Shown here in pieces: positions 61,601 through 64,000 of a stretch of 64,000 bases of DNA (the first letter of the stretch is position 1; each line of letters starts with the position of its first letter). A model generated the notes under the pieces. That model was not told the DNA's origin and ran no database searches. It saw only the letters and a list, made by a program, of their open reading frames with translations. A program made the translations under genes and the position numbers. Source of the DNA: Littorina saxatilis (Eukaryota > Mollusca > Gastropoda > Littorinimorpha > Littorinidae); the NCBI RefSeq assembly GCF_037325665.1, contig NC_090255.1, positions 29,691,463 to 29,755,462 of the forward strand. Direction: 5' to 3'.

Positions 61601-63158
61601 GTATACTTCGTACATTAGAGCGTTCTGAACTTTTCAGTCGCAAAAAGTAGTACCGAAACAGAACAACCTCTCAACCCATTGCACTATCGAGGATTCAGGC
61701 TGTTGCTGGGTCGTTATTTGTTTGGTTGCTGGGTCATTATCGAAAAATAACTACCCCTACAAGTTTACAGAGGTAAAGAAGCAGAGGGGGGAATAAGCAC
61801 CATTGTACTTCCTATGTCTTGAATGAACAGCTTTGTGTTGCATGACCTTGGATGACCTTGACCTTGGGTCAAGGTCACATGTATTTTGGTAGGAAAAATG
61901 TGTAAAGCAGTTCTTAGTGTATGATGTCATTGCTAGGTTTAGCTGAAGGTCAAGGTCATGTAAAGGTCAAGGTCAAGCATGTGAGTCGTATGGGCTTTGC
62001 CCTTCTTGTTTATTCTCAATTTTGGAACGTTGGCCGTCTCTTTGTTCTTGGATTCATTCCTCGTATAGGTACTCTCATGATTATCTGCAATACAGTGGTA
62101 GCTGTGATGTGAGGGCCCCTCCGACGAGAGGACATCTTCTAATAAAGGACATCTTTAGTTGTCCCTTTGTTTATAAATTTGACTGAAATATACTTGTCGT
62201 GAAAGACCACCTGCGATGTTAGGGCACACTTGGCAGGTCACAAGGGTTTTGTCTCAAGGCAGGTACCGTTGTACAGTGGGACACCGGGGGCGGGGATGTA
62301 GCTGACAGTCGGTAGCGCGCTGGATTTGTATCCAGTTGGCCATTGTCAGCGTGAGTTTGTCGCCACGTTCGGCGAGAGATTTATTTCTCAGAGTCAACTT
62401 TGTGTGCAGACTCTCCTCGGTGTCCGAACACCCCCGTGTGTACACGCAAGCACAAGACCAAGTGCGCACGAAAAAGATCCTGTAATCCATGTCAGAGTTC
62501 GGTGGGTTATAGAAACACGAAAATACCCAGCATGCTTCCTCCGAAAGCGGCGTATGGCTGCCTAAATGGCGGGGTAAAAACGGTCATACACGTAAAAGCC
62601 GTGGGAGTTTAAGCCCATGAACGAACAAACAAACAAACATACAGTGGGACCCCCCTTTTAAGGCCCCCGATTTAAGACTTCCTCTCTTTTAAGACCTTGT
62701 TTTATCAGACTTTCTGTTCATAGCCTCTGTAAATTTATCTCTATTTTAAGACTCCCTCCTTTTTAAGACCTGATTTTCTCGATTTTTTTGGAGGTCTTAA
62801 AAGGGGGGTTCCACTGTACCAGCAGGGAAGGAGAATGAAAGTGTTCTCATGTTGCCTTTTGTCTTTTCAAAGTTCAATAAGACAGTTAGTCTGTTTCTTG
62901 TTCTCTCCCTCACAGTCCCACTCACTCACTCACTCACTCACACACTCTTTCACAAGCTCCAAGTCCCAGTATTTCTCATAAATTCTTATTCATTTGCCGT
63001 AACATCCCGCGTTCCTTTCAGCCTTCCCAAGGTGCAGGCGTTGAACGGCAGTGAAGTGACTTCCATCGAGCGTGAAAAAGCTGAGCGCCACTACCTCCGC
63101 CATTTCCTTGAAGCTTCGGAGAAACCGGCACGTTACATGGAACTGGAAGAGAAGCATG
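31224..63158 (+). CDS. TBCEL: Tubulin-specific chaperone cofactor E-like protein, 3' end outside window
   Basis: Nine exons join in phase to 571 codons: 31224-31463, 35035-35226, 45060-45198, 46019-46112, 47992-48183, 51204-51730, 53379-53512, 57637-57695 and 63022-63158. In vertebrates TBCEL resembles cofactor E without its CAP-Gly domain, dissociates tubulin dimers and lowers microtubule stability in the cytosol. Leucine-rich repeats are clear: VTDLDLSSNLFESW, LKFVNLSRNHI, VENLVLNS, LRELHICCN, LECLRLNEN, LTQLILSENPL, LHMLCLSRTSICEL, LRALKI. The post-LRR block RRKLFVASLPKVQALNGSEV matches the vertebrate RRKLVIARLPSVSKLNG region. The C-terminal ubiquitin-like domain should lie right of the window. 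Unlike the vertebrate protein, about 210 extra residues, mostly exon 6, sit between two LRRs. Confidence 0.93.
31706..31945 (+). mobile_element. Family F-like element, one arm
   Basis: AAAAAACAAGAAAGGTAGGT and GGAACGTTTGTTATTGACAA match the left arm of the element at 59859-60149. The matching right arm was not found. Confidence 0.55.
32772..33038. mobile_element. Harbinger-type MITE, copy 2
   Basis: GGCCTAAAATAAAAATAGG and GGTGTGGTTACGG at the left face CGCCTTAACCACACC and GGCC at the right. TTA flanks both sides (32769-32771, 33039-33041). The interior closely matches the copy at 56588-56882 in opposite orientation. Confidence 0.8.
35035..35226 (+). CDS. TBCEL: TBCEL exon 2 (first LRRs)
   Basis: It follows GCTCTAG and reads VLSNRRVSTGGLPENG, then VTDLDLSSN and LKFVNLSRNHI, ending in phase 0 before GTAAGA. 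Confidence 0.93.
35304..35552 (+). mobile_element. SINE family A, 5'-truncated copy
   Basis: It runs from TTTGTAAAGATTTTAGTCAA to GACGTTAAACGCCAAGTAAA then GAAAG. It starts 78 bp after TBCEL exon 2. Confidence 0.82.
35726..35859 (+). mobile_element. SINE family C, 5'-truncated, with 13-bp target duplication
   Basis: AATGCATCTTTTT flanks it at 35713-35725 and 35860-35872. It has the same 3' part as the copy at 26222, ending in GAA repeats. Confidence 0.92.
36023..37589 (-). repeat. 3' LTR of the Gmr1-like element
   Basis: It is the downstream LTR in element orientation. It matches 42836-44402 base for base apart from a rare difference. A run of about 16-bp units (GCTGGTTAGCCGGTTC and variants) lies at about 36470-36580. 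Identical small frames occur in both LTRs and are not genes. Confidence 0.96.
37590..37604 (-). promoter_or_regulatory. Polypurine tract of the Gmr1-like element
   Basis: On the minus strand TGAAGAGGGGAGGTG lies directly before the 3' LTR and overlaps the stop codon of the polyprotein. This is the usual plus-strand priming site. Confidence 0.8.
37602..42143 (-). CDS. Gag-Pol polyprotein of the Gmr1-like element, order GAG-PR-INT-RT-RH
   Basis: One frame of up to 1513 residues; the ATG at 42128 (MATGGSP, context ACCATGG) is the likelier start. Approximate residues: charged Arg/Glu/Gln coiled coil 25-170; capsid 185-345, whose C-terminal half resembles a SCAN domain (VMEQLMSSLRPEV, EAADWI); zinc knuckle CYYCNKRGHVKKDC near 390; protease DTGAD near 459; integrase HHCC zinc site 655-690; integrase core with VDIIGP, LTDRGTQF and VERFNG, the last two acidic residues 35 apart; GPF module (WQGPFEV) near 957; reverse transcriptase 1090-1260 with KKDGRVRFCVDYR and IDDVL; RNase H 1375-1450 with RTDAS and ETDHQPLQ. 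The polyprotein copies and integrates the element. No frameshift or read-through signal is needed, since Gag and Pol share one frame. Confidence 0.95.
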   Translation of the reverse strand: MLKLTMATGGSPTRRITFETPGSEQPTERDARVRARSVLKRLEVERKEEFERLTRKEERDRQDKKDELDRQERERQAERQAERDRQDKKEKDELDRQERERQAERDRQERKDELDRQERKEKDERDRQEKKDELERQERQAERQAERDRQDKQAERDHQLELARLQAEKGTLTQASAPTFVADRTRLPTFDDDKDELDDFLRRFERIASDQKWEEATWASRLSTCLKGRALQLYNALDDDEARDYQALKKALLQRFNLTAEAYRRRLRNSKRLSGELSHQFVARLNLYLRRWVEMAEKDWTVNDLADLIVMEQLMSSLRPEVVTFVQEHQPKTTQEAADWIRVHEDAQAISGKSSGSRPGKTGNSGSSGPKDGKDDQGHKGSSSRTDIQCYYCNKRGHVKKDCHKRQADQKGVHFVGSEEFRDVTSSCTIPQLCVPCSRKHFQPHCNVYVNGVKGEGLRDTGADMIVVRASLVPAMAYTGDSIRVRMAEASHAYDLNTAVIKVVTPLFTGTIVAVVMDDPPCDLLIGNRVQFVDGVTREVPVYRSPDVISVLTRAQAEREDKPLKPLPAARAALGNVTPALLAKAQDSDPTLATPREHAKSGKVKLSGKHGRSRFLRDKKLLYREFSNQEGTFKQVVVPREFREGVMATAHDSILGGHLGTKKTTDRVWRHFYWPGICTDVRRFCASCDKCQKVVAKGRVRKVPLEKMPLIDEPFRRVAVDIIGPILPASEDGNRYILTMVDYATRYPEAIPLKSIEATRVAEALVTMWSRLGIPSEVLTDRGTQFTGGVMAEAARLLSLEQHFTTPYHAQCNGLVERFNGTLKTMLRKLAQEKPRTWDRYIPALLFAYREVPQESLGFSPFELLYGRQVRGPMAILRQAWTDEEADEEVQTTATYIVELRNRIEETCKLAQENLGRAAQRYARGFDRKARPRSFKIGERVLLLLPVKHNKLQLQWQGPFEVTAKVGQNDYRIVMNGKARLYHANLLRAYIERTAYGEKDKVTEAVAVVMDETTEEQGGGRVPVCPLEASEDLTDVHISPDLGDDQQADLQEILKDAARVLTDIPLQTHLEEFTFDLLEKQPVRTKQYPMPHAQKEVVRKEIADMTKLGVIEPANSPYSSPIVLVKKKDGRVRFCVDYRKLNKITAFDAEPMPDVDYLFSHLAKAKYFSKLDLTKGYWQIPVAEEDRPKTAFTTPFGQFQWTVMPFGLQNAGAVFTRMMRKLLEPLKREDISSFIDDVLIATETWTEHLDALRDVFGRLKDGNLGAKPSKCYLGFRELSFLGHVVGEGLLVPEDDKIQKIREAEPPRTKKEVRSFLGLASFYRRFIPHFAEIALPLTNLTKKLQPTVVVWTEECSSAFNTLKRRLTSQPILRLPDLNKDFVLRTDASGKGLGAVLLQETEGFLHPVCFASRKLTSAEAAYATVERECLAIVWGIQKFEAYLYGRPFCLETDHQPLQYLQVARLANARLMRWALILQPYQFTVRVIPGANNVGADFLSRAVEENMTVSETEVSS
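42144..42835 (-). other. Leader of the Gmr1-like element, with primer-binding site and a 54-bp direct repeat
   Basis: Next to the 5' LTR (after a short CG) the minus strand reads TGGGGGCCAAGCCGGGA, at about 42816-42833, a fitting primer-binding site starting TGG; the tRNA was not identified. Inside the leader a 50-bp segment (CCTACTTTATCGGCTGC...) occurs at 42270-42319 and 42324-42373. Confidence 0.75.
42836..44402 (-). repeat. 5' LTR of the Gmr1-like element
   Basis: The upstream LTR in element orientation, which should hold the promoter and the poly(A) region. The same 16-bp unit array lies at about 43283-43393. Confidence 0.96.
44833..45059 (+). other. TBCEL intron 2, right end
   Basis: Short unique sequence with a G tract at about 44951-44980, ending in the acceptor of exon 3. 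No other element was seen. Confidence 0.6.
45060..45198 (+). CDS. TBCEL: TBCEL exon 3 (LRR)
   Basis: It follows GCGTGCAG and reads EELWRWSTPLPKVENLVLNS to LRELHICCN, ending in phase 1 before GTGAGT. It is 9.8 kb from exon 2 because of the LTR element and SINEs in the intron. Confidence 0.92.
45226..45601 (-). mobile_element. SINE family C, near full length
   Basis: In reverse complement it runs from the tRNA-like head (GTGAGTTCAAATCCCAG) through the body to GAA repeats. It starts 28 bp after TBCEL exon 3. Confidence 0.85.
46019..46112 (+). CDS. TBCEL: TBCEL exon 4 (LRR)
   Basis: It follows GTTTTCAG and reads YRDLGSVELAINDGALSKLE to LRLNENIIT, phase 2 before GTAAGG. Confidence 0.92.
46151..46980 (+). 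mobile_element. Repeat family E, 830 bp, rich in AGGTCA half-sites
   Basis: It starts GACTCACATGCGAAGCAAAA (itself a short hairpin with GTGAGTC) and ends CATGTGAGTCGTATGGGC then TTTGCCCTTCTTGTT. GACTCACATG and CATGTGAGTC form an inverted pair near the two ends. It holds about 15 AGGTCA or TGACCT half-sites and no coding sequence. The second copy is at 60150-62010. The class is not recognised. Confidence 0.8.
47148..47980 (+). repeat. About 172-bp tandem repeat in TBCEL intron 4, interrupted by a MITE
   Basis: Units beginning GCTAACATTGCAAAATTAAG recur at about 47150, 47240, 47630 and 47802, with AGTCATACAAGAGCCAAG inside. The copy near 47240 is split by the family G element. A stray fragment lies at about 32685-32735 in intron 1. 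Confidence 0.75.
47295..47575. mobile_element. Family G inverted-repeat element, copy 1
   Basis: GCTGATGGGGTCTATGTCGA and its inverse form terminal repeats of about 45 bp. ACTTAA flanks it at 47289-47294 and 47576-47581. No coding sequence. The superfamily is not assigned. Confidence 0.82.
47992..48183 (+). CDS. TBCEL: TBCEL exon 5 (LRR and start of acidic insertion)
   Basis: It follows CTTCAG and reads SWAEVWKLRNMPCLTQLILS then ENPLCDIAFDPNGQQ, turning polar and acidic (CHSDGEDSSVGSPHF). Phase 2 before GTAAAA. Confidence 0.92.
48224..48902. mobile_element. hAT-like DNA element with zinc-finger remnant and 6-bp duplication
   Basis: CAGACCTGTGCACA and TGTGCACAGGTCTG are perfect 14-bp inverted ends. 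GGGGAG flanks it at 48218-48223 and 48903-48908. Inside, a frame near 48530-48700 reads SKGDQYTFCKACESHFKD, like the start of a BED-type zinc finger of hAT transposases. The catalytic part is absent. It lies 41 bp after TBCEL exon 5. Confidence 0.8.
49018..49377 (-). mobile_element. SINE family I: family C body with a different tRNA-like head
   Basis: In reverse complement it begins GGGATGTAGCTCAGTCGGTA and GCGCGCTGGATTTG, then joins the family C body at AAGACCAAGTGCGCA and ends with AAAC repeats instead of GAA repeats. Confidence 0.85.
49468..50335 (+). mobile_element. Repeat family H, about 870 bp, with TTTAGTCAAG ends
   Basis: TATTTAGTCAAG near the left pairs with CTTGACTAAATA at the right. 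The interior has CGAAGTCCGGGCTTCGTCGA, GATCGGTCCAGTAGTTTAGT and a CA-repeat with CGCACAC units (50221-50275). No coding sequence; probably a non-autonomous DNA element. Confidence 0.7.
50435..50795 (+). mobile_element. SINE family C, near full length
   Basis: The head GGTCGAGGGTTCGAATCCCG (box B) leads into the body and ends in GAAGAAGAAG. A short part of the body (about 25 bp near CTAGTG) is missing compared with the copy at 53634. Confidence 0.88.
50796..51203 (+). other. TBCEL intron 5, right end
   Basis: AT-rich sequence with a degraded piece of family L (TCTATTTTAAGACTCAC near 50872) and the pyrimidine tract of exon 6. Nothing else was seen. Confidence 0.55.
51204..51730 (+). CDS. TBCEL: TBCEL exon 6 (acidic, low-complexity insertion)
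   Basis: A 527-nt open exon follows TTTCAG and precedes GTATGG. It reads RYPVTKMLTPARCKKELFPK, then Ser/Thr/Pro- and Glu-rich sequence (VLEDIISHAYERVS, EQEEKEQENAEDEQ). No family match is known to me. Its length is not a multiple of three, so skipping it would shift the frame. Confidence 0.85.
51824..52193. mobile_element. Harbinger-type MITE, copy 3
   Basis: GGCCAAAAAAAAAATTTGTC and GTTTCTGGTCAC at the left face TTACCAGAAACAGAC and GGCC at the right. TAA flanks both sides. The interior has AAAAAAT repeats near 52091-52130. It starts 93 bp after TBCEL exon 6. Confidence 0.75.
52280..52380. mobile_element. Family L fragment and G tract
   Basis: TCCATTTTAAGACTCCCAG and TGGAGGTCTTAAAAAGGGG match parts of the Tc1/mariner-type MITE at 62642. 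A G tract follows (about 52356-52379). Confidence 0.5.
52685..52985 (+). mobile_element. SINE family J (tRNA-headed), full length
   Basis: The head reads GTAGCTCAGTTGGTAGAGCA (box A) and CGCGGGTTCAAATCC (box B), tRNA-like with TGT at the anticodon position of a seven-base loop. The body ends ACAATAAAGTAATTCTTCTT. Confidence 0.85.
53053..53150 (-). mobile_element. SINE family C fragment
   Basis: A diverged reverse-strand piece of the 3' body (TGACCGTTATTGCACC, ACTCCGTTTTCG). Head and tail are missing. Confidence 0.5.
53282..53350 (+). mobile_element. Family F arm next to TBCEL exon 7
   Basis: AAAAAACAAGAAAGGTAATT and GGAACGTTTGTTATTGACAA match the left arm of the element at 59859. The intron's last part and the acceptor follow directly, so the element remnant lies within the acceptor region. 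Confidence 0.6.
53379..53512 (+). CDS. TBCEL: TBCEL exon 7 (LRR)
   Basis: It follows AATGACAG and reads EDRREEDTIPFAKLHMLCLS to FPELRALKIM, phase 0 before GTGAGG. A family F element arm ends within about 60 bp of the acceptor. Confidence 0.92.
53634..54019 (+). mobile_element. SINE family C, most complete copy
   Basis: The head has GTGGCGTGGTGGAAAG (box A region) and AGGTCGAATCCCGG (box B). The full body includes CCCCCTTCGTGTGTACACGC, and the GAA tail is intact. It is about 386 bp and the best reference for the family here. Confidence 0.9.
54393..56584 (+). mobile_element. Decayed Mutator-like DNA transposon
   Basis: GGCCAGCTTCCAAGGTGAAA at the left pairs with TTTTCACCTTGGAAGCTGGC at the right. 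Between them are remnants of a Mutator-like transposase common in aquatic invertebrates: MTKKRKTYKKKSRTGN and FRLIDCKLLVQFV near 54904-55230; VGNINQMRQDIWAMWRH near 55350; then RCRPKTIFVGKKRI and LAVYDATIVFNDG near 55625-55710. Most of the catalytic middle is deleted. An ATT run (55557-55606) interrupts the C-terminal part, a G tract (about 55274-55293) lies in the N-terminal part, and stops occur in frame. No clean target duplication was seen. Confidence 0.78.
56588..56882. mobile_element. Harbinger-type MITE, copy 4
   Basis: GGTGTGGTTACGGTAAC pairs with GTTACCGTAACCACACC near the ends. TTA and TAA flank it. The left edge sits three bases after the Mutator-like element, so one probably inserted at the border of the other. 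Confidence 0.8.
57237..57541. mobile_element. Family G inverted-repeat element, copy 2
   Basis: It has the same ends as copy 1 (GCTGATGGGGTCTATGTCGA), followed by a 2-bp extra GT at the right. AAGTGGA flanks it at 57230-57236 and 57542-57548. It ends 95 bp before TBCEL exon 8. Confidence 0.82.
57637..57695 (+). CDS. TBCEL: TBCEL exon 8 (59-nt exon)
   Basis: It follows TATTTGCAG and reads DIALFSEIHQEDRRKLFVA, matching the vertebrate stretch before RRKLVIAR; phase 2 before GTGAGC. It is too short for an ordinary ORF search. The CCCCA minisatellite starts about 130 bp downstream. Confidence 0.9.
57822..58285 (+). repeat. CCCCA-rich minisatellite in TBCEL intron 8
   Basis: Units of about 30-40 bp, ACCCCACCCCAACCCCCAAG with varying CCCCA numbers, repeat over about 460 bp. 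The minus strand is GGGGT-rich and could form G-quadruplexes. Long open frames across it on both strands are artefacts of the repeat. Confidence 0.92.
58672..58855. mobile_element. piggyBac-type MITE with TTAA target
   Basis: CCCTTATGCTGGT and ACCAGTGTAAGGG are inverted ends, and TTAA flanks both sides (58668-58671, 58856-58859). It is 184 bp with no coding sequence. Confidence 0.85.
58891..59203 (+). mobile_element. SINE family B, second copy
   Basis: Nearly the same as 3677-3980. Imperfect flanks ATTTCTAGACCT and ATTTCAAGACCT mark its target duplication within family L. Confidence 0.85.
59303..59797 (+). mobile_element. SINE family A with a tandemly repeated head
   Basis: The first 40 bp (CCCCGCGGGTTAGGGGGAAG plus GATTTACCCCTCCCTGGT) occur three times before the full-length unit starts at about 59424. 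The rest matches 9138-9513. Confidence 0.85.
59859..60149. mobile_element. Family F inverted-repeat element, complete
   Basis: AAAAAACAAGAAAGGTAAGT at the left pairs with ACTTACCTTTCTTGTTTTTT at the right, with arms of about 40 bp; inner segments also pair (GTCTGTTCACTTAA). Family E copy 2 begins directly after it. Confidence 0.75.
60150..62010 (+). mobile_element. Repeat family E, copy 2, split by an insertion
   Basis: 60150-60756 and 61792-62010 together match the 830-bp copy at 46151-46980. The 1035-bp insert lies at AATAAG. It again carries many AGGTCA half-sites. Confidence 0.85.
60757..61791. mobile_element. 1.04-kb insertion with a long hairpin at one end
   Basis: AATAAG flanks it at 60751-60756 and 61792-61797. 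At its left end GAGGTTACACGCCGAGTCTC pairs with the inverse near 60883-60906, with inner pairing around GCGAGCTTTAGCGAGC. The rest (60907-61791) is unique here and has no recognisable protein. Confidence 0.75.
62286..62638 (+). mobile_element. SINE family I, second copy
   Basis: The head GGGATGTAGCTGACAGTCGG leads to the family C body and ends in AAAC repeats. It matches 49018-49377 in opposite orientation. Confidence 0.85.
62642..62816. mobile_element. Family L, intact Tc1/mariner-type MITE with TA target
   Basis: TACAGTGGGACCCCCCTTTT at the left pairs with AAGGGGGGTTCCACTGTA at the right; the TA at each end is the duplicated target. It is 175 bp with no coding sequence. Pieces occur at 49381-49456, 52280 and 58290-58600 as well. 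Confidence 0.85.
63022..63158 (+). CDS. TBCEL: TBCEL exon 9
   Basis: It follows CCTTTCAG and reads SLPKVQALNGSEVTSIERE to YMELEEKHG, phase 1 before GTGAGC. It matches the region before the ubiquitin-like domain. Confidence 0.93.
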
Positions 63159-63204
63159 GTGAGCTGATGATTCCTCAGTGTAAACTGCCCTTTTAGACCC
63201 TGAA

Positions 63205-63588
63205 TGATGGGCGTAGTGGTAAGACATCCCCCTCCTAATTAATCGGATGGTCGTGAGTTCTAATCCTTGCGGCGGCTGCCTGGTTGGTTAAGGGTGGAGA
63301 TTTTTCCGATCTCCCAGGTCAACTTACGTGCAGACCATCTAGTACCTTATCCCCCTTCGTGTGTACACGCAAGCACCAGACCAAGTGCACACGGAAAAGA
63401 TCCTGTAATCCATGTCAGAGTTCGGTGGGTTATAGAAGCACGAAAATACCCAGCATGCTTCCCCCAAAATCGGAATATGCTGCCTGAATGGCGGGGTAAA
63501 GACGGTCATACATGTAAAAATCCACTCATGCAAAAAATATGAGTGAACGTGAGAGTTTCAGCCCATGAGCGAAGAAGACGAAGAACAT
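63205..63588 (+). mobile_element. SINE family C, near full length
   Basis: It has a diverged head (GTAGTGGTAAGACATC, GTGAGTTCTAATCC) and a body complete to GAAGAAGACGAAGAA. It starts 46 bp after TBCEL exon 9. Confidence 0.87.
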
Positions 63589-64000
63589 GAATTGTGTGGC
63601 TGGTTGGTAGCTTAGCCAGTAGTGCGCTGGCTTTGTCCAAAAGCTATCTTTTTGCATGCATTTGCTCATGAGGATATTTTATTATTGGTTTTAAGTTTAA
63701 CTAAGATAGAGAGAGAGAGGGCGAAAGAGAGAGTGTGTATGTGCACGCGTGTGTTGCCGTGAGAGACTGCTTAGAATTTTTGGATACGGTTTAGTTTTGT
63801 TAGTTTTAAGTGCAATCCTTATTTCTTAGTAAATGTGTTGTATTTTATGTCTGTGATCGCCTGACACTGCATGGCAATTTTCCTTGTTTTTATAAGGACA
63901 GTAACATTTTGAGTCTGGAGTCTTGGGTCTTGAGGGAGCTACGATTCTGTCTGCTTAGCGTTTGCACTGACTCAGGAAAATACAGAAAAATACCCCACCT
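63589..64000 (+). other. TBCEL intron 9, to window edge
   Basis: A tRNA-like scrap (GGTAGCTTAGCCAGTAGTGC, about 63603-63632) and a GA-rich tract (63706-63740). No exon was found; the ubiquitin-like domain must lie beyond 64000. Confidence 0.55.

Overview
This window is animal nuclear DNA, most likely from a marine gastropod mollusc. That rests on the intron-rich bilaterian genes and on the dense set of tRNA-headed SINEs and short inverted-repeat elements; the mollusc call is inference, the animal call is firm. Three host genes can be read: the 3' end of a Pumilio gene (+, 1266-4458), a complete clathrin light chain gene (-, 30813-20607, five coding exons, 215 aa) and most of TBCEL, the tubulin cofactor E-like gene (+, from 31224, nine coding exons to 63158, running off the right edge).

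Layout. 1-4458: Pumilio PUF repeats R5-R8 in three exons, with a 127-bp tandem array before the first that repeats the intron end and exon start. 4459-about 18960: probable very long Pumilio 3' UTR with six Pumilio-type motifs and scattered SINEs and small tandem repeats. About 18960-30813: clathrin light chain, convergent with Pumilio, its introns holding nested transposons and a triplicated exon edge. 30814-31223: a 410-bp divergent promoter interval between the clathrin light chain and TBCEL start codons. 31224-64000: TBCEL, with introns of up to 10 kb filled by repeats.

The most striking element is an 8.4-kb LTR retrotransposon (36023-44402, minus strand) inside TBCEL intron 2. It looks whole, its 1567-bp LTRs are nearly identical, and one reading frame has the order Gag-protease-integrase-reverse transcriptase-RNase H. 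Integrase before reverse transcriptase is the mark of the Gmr1-like branch of Ty3/Gypsy, and its capsid region resembles the SCAN domain, which is thought to descend from such elements. It sits inside an older tRNA-headed SINE.

Other themes are: repeated duplication of an intron end plus the first bases of the next exon (twice in Pumilio, once in clathrin light chain); an acidic insertion of about 210 residues between leucine-rich repeats of TBCEL; three elements with CAG...CTG ends and 6-bp target duplications; several elements with a long hairpin at one end only; SINE bodies joined to different tRNA-like heads; and a dispersed repeat packed with AGGTCA nuclear-receptor half-sites. The three host genes have no evident joint pathway; the only linkage suggested is the shared clathrin light chain/TBCEL promoter interval. 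All coordinates were read by eye; exon borders are supported by matching splice phases, and element borders by target duplications where stated.
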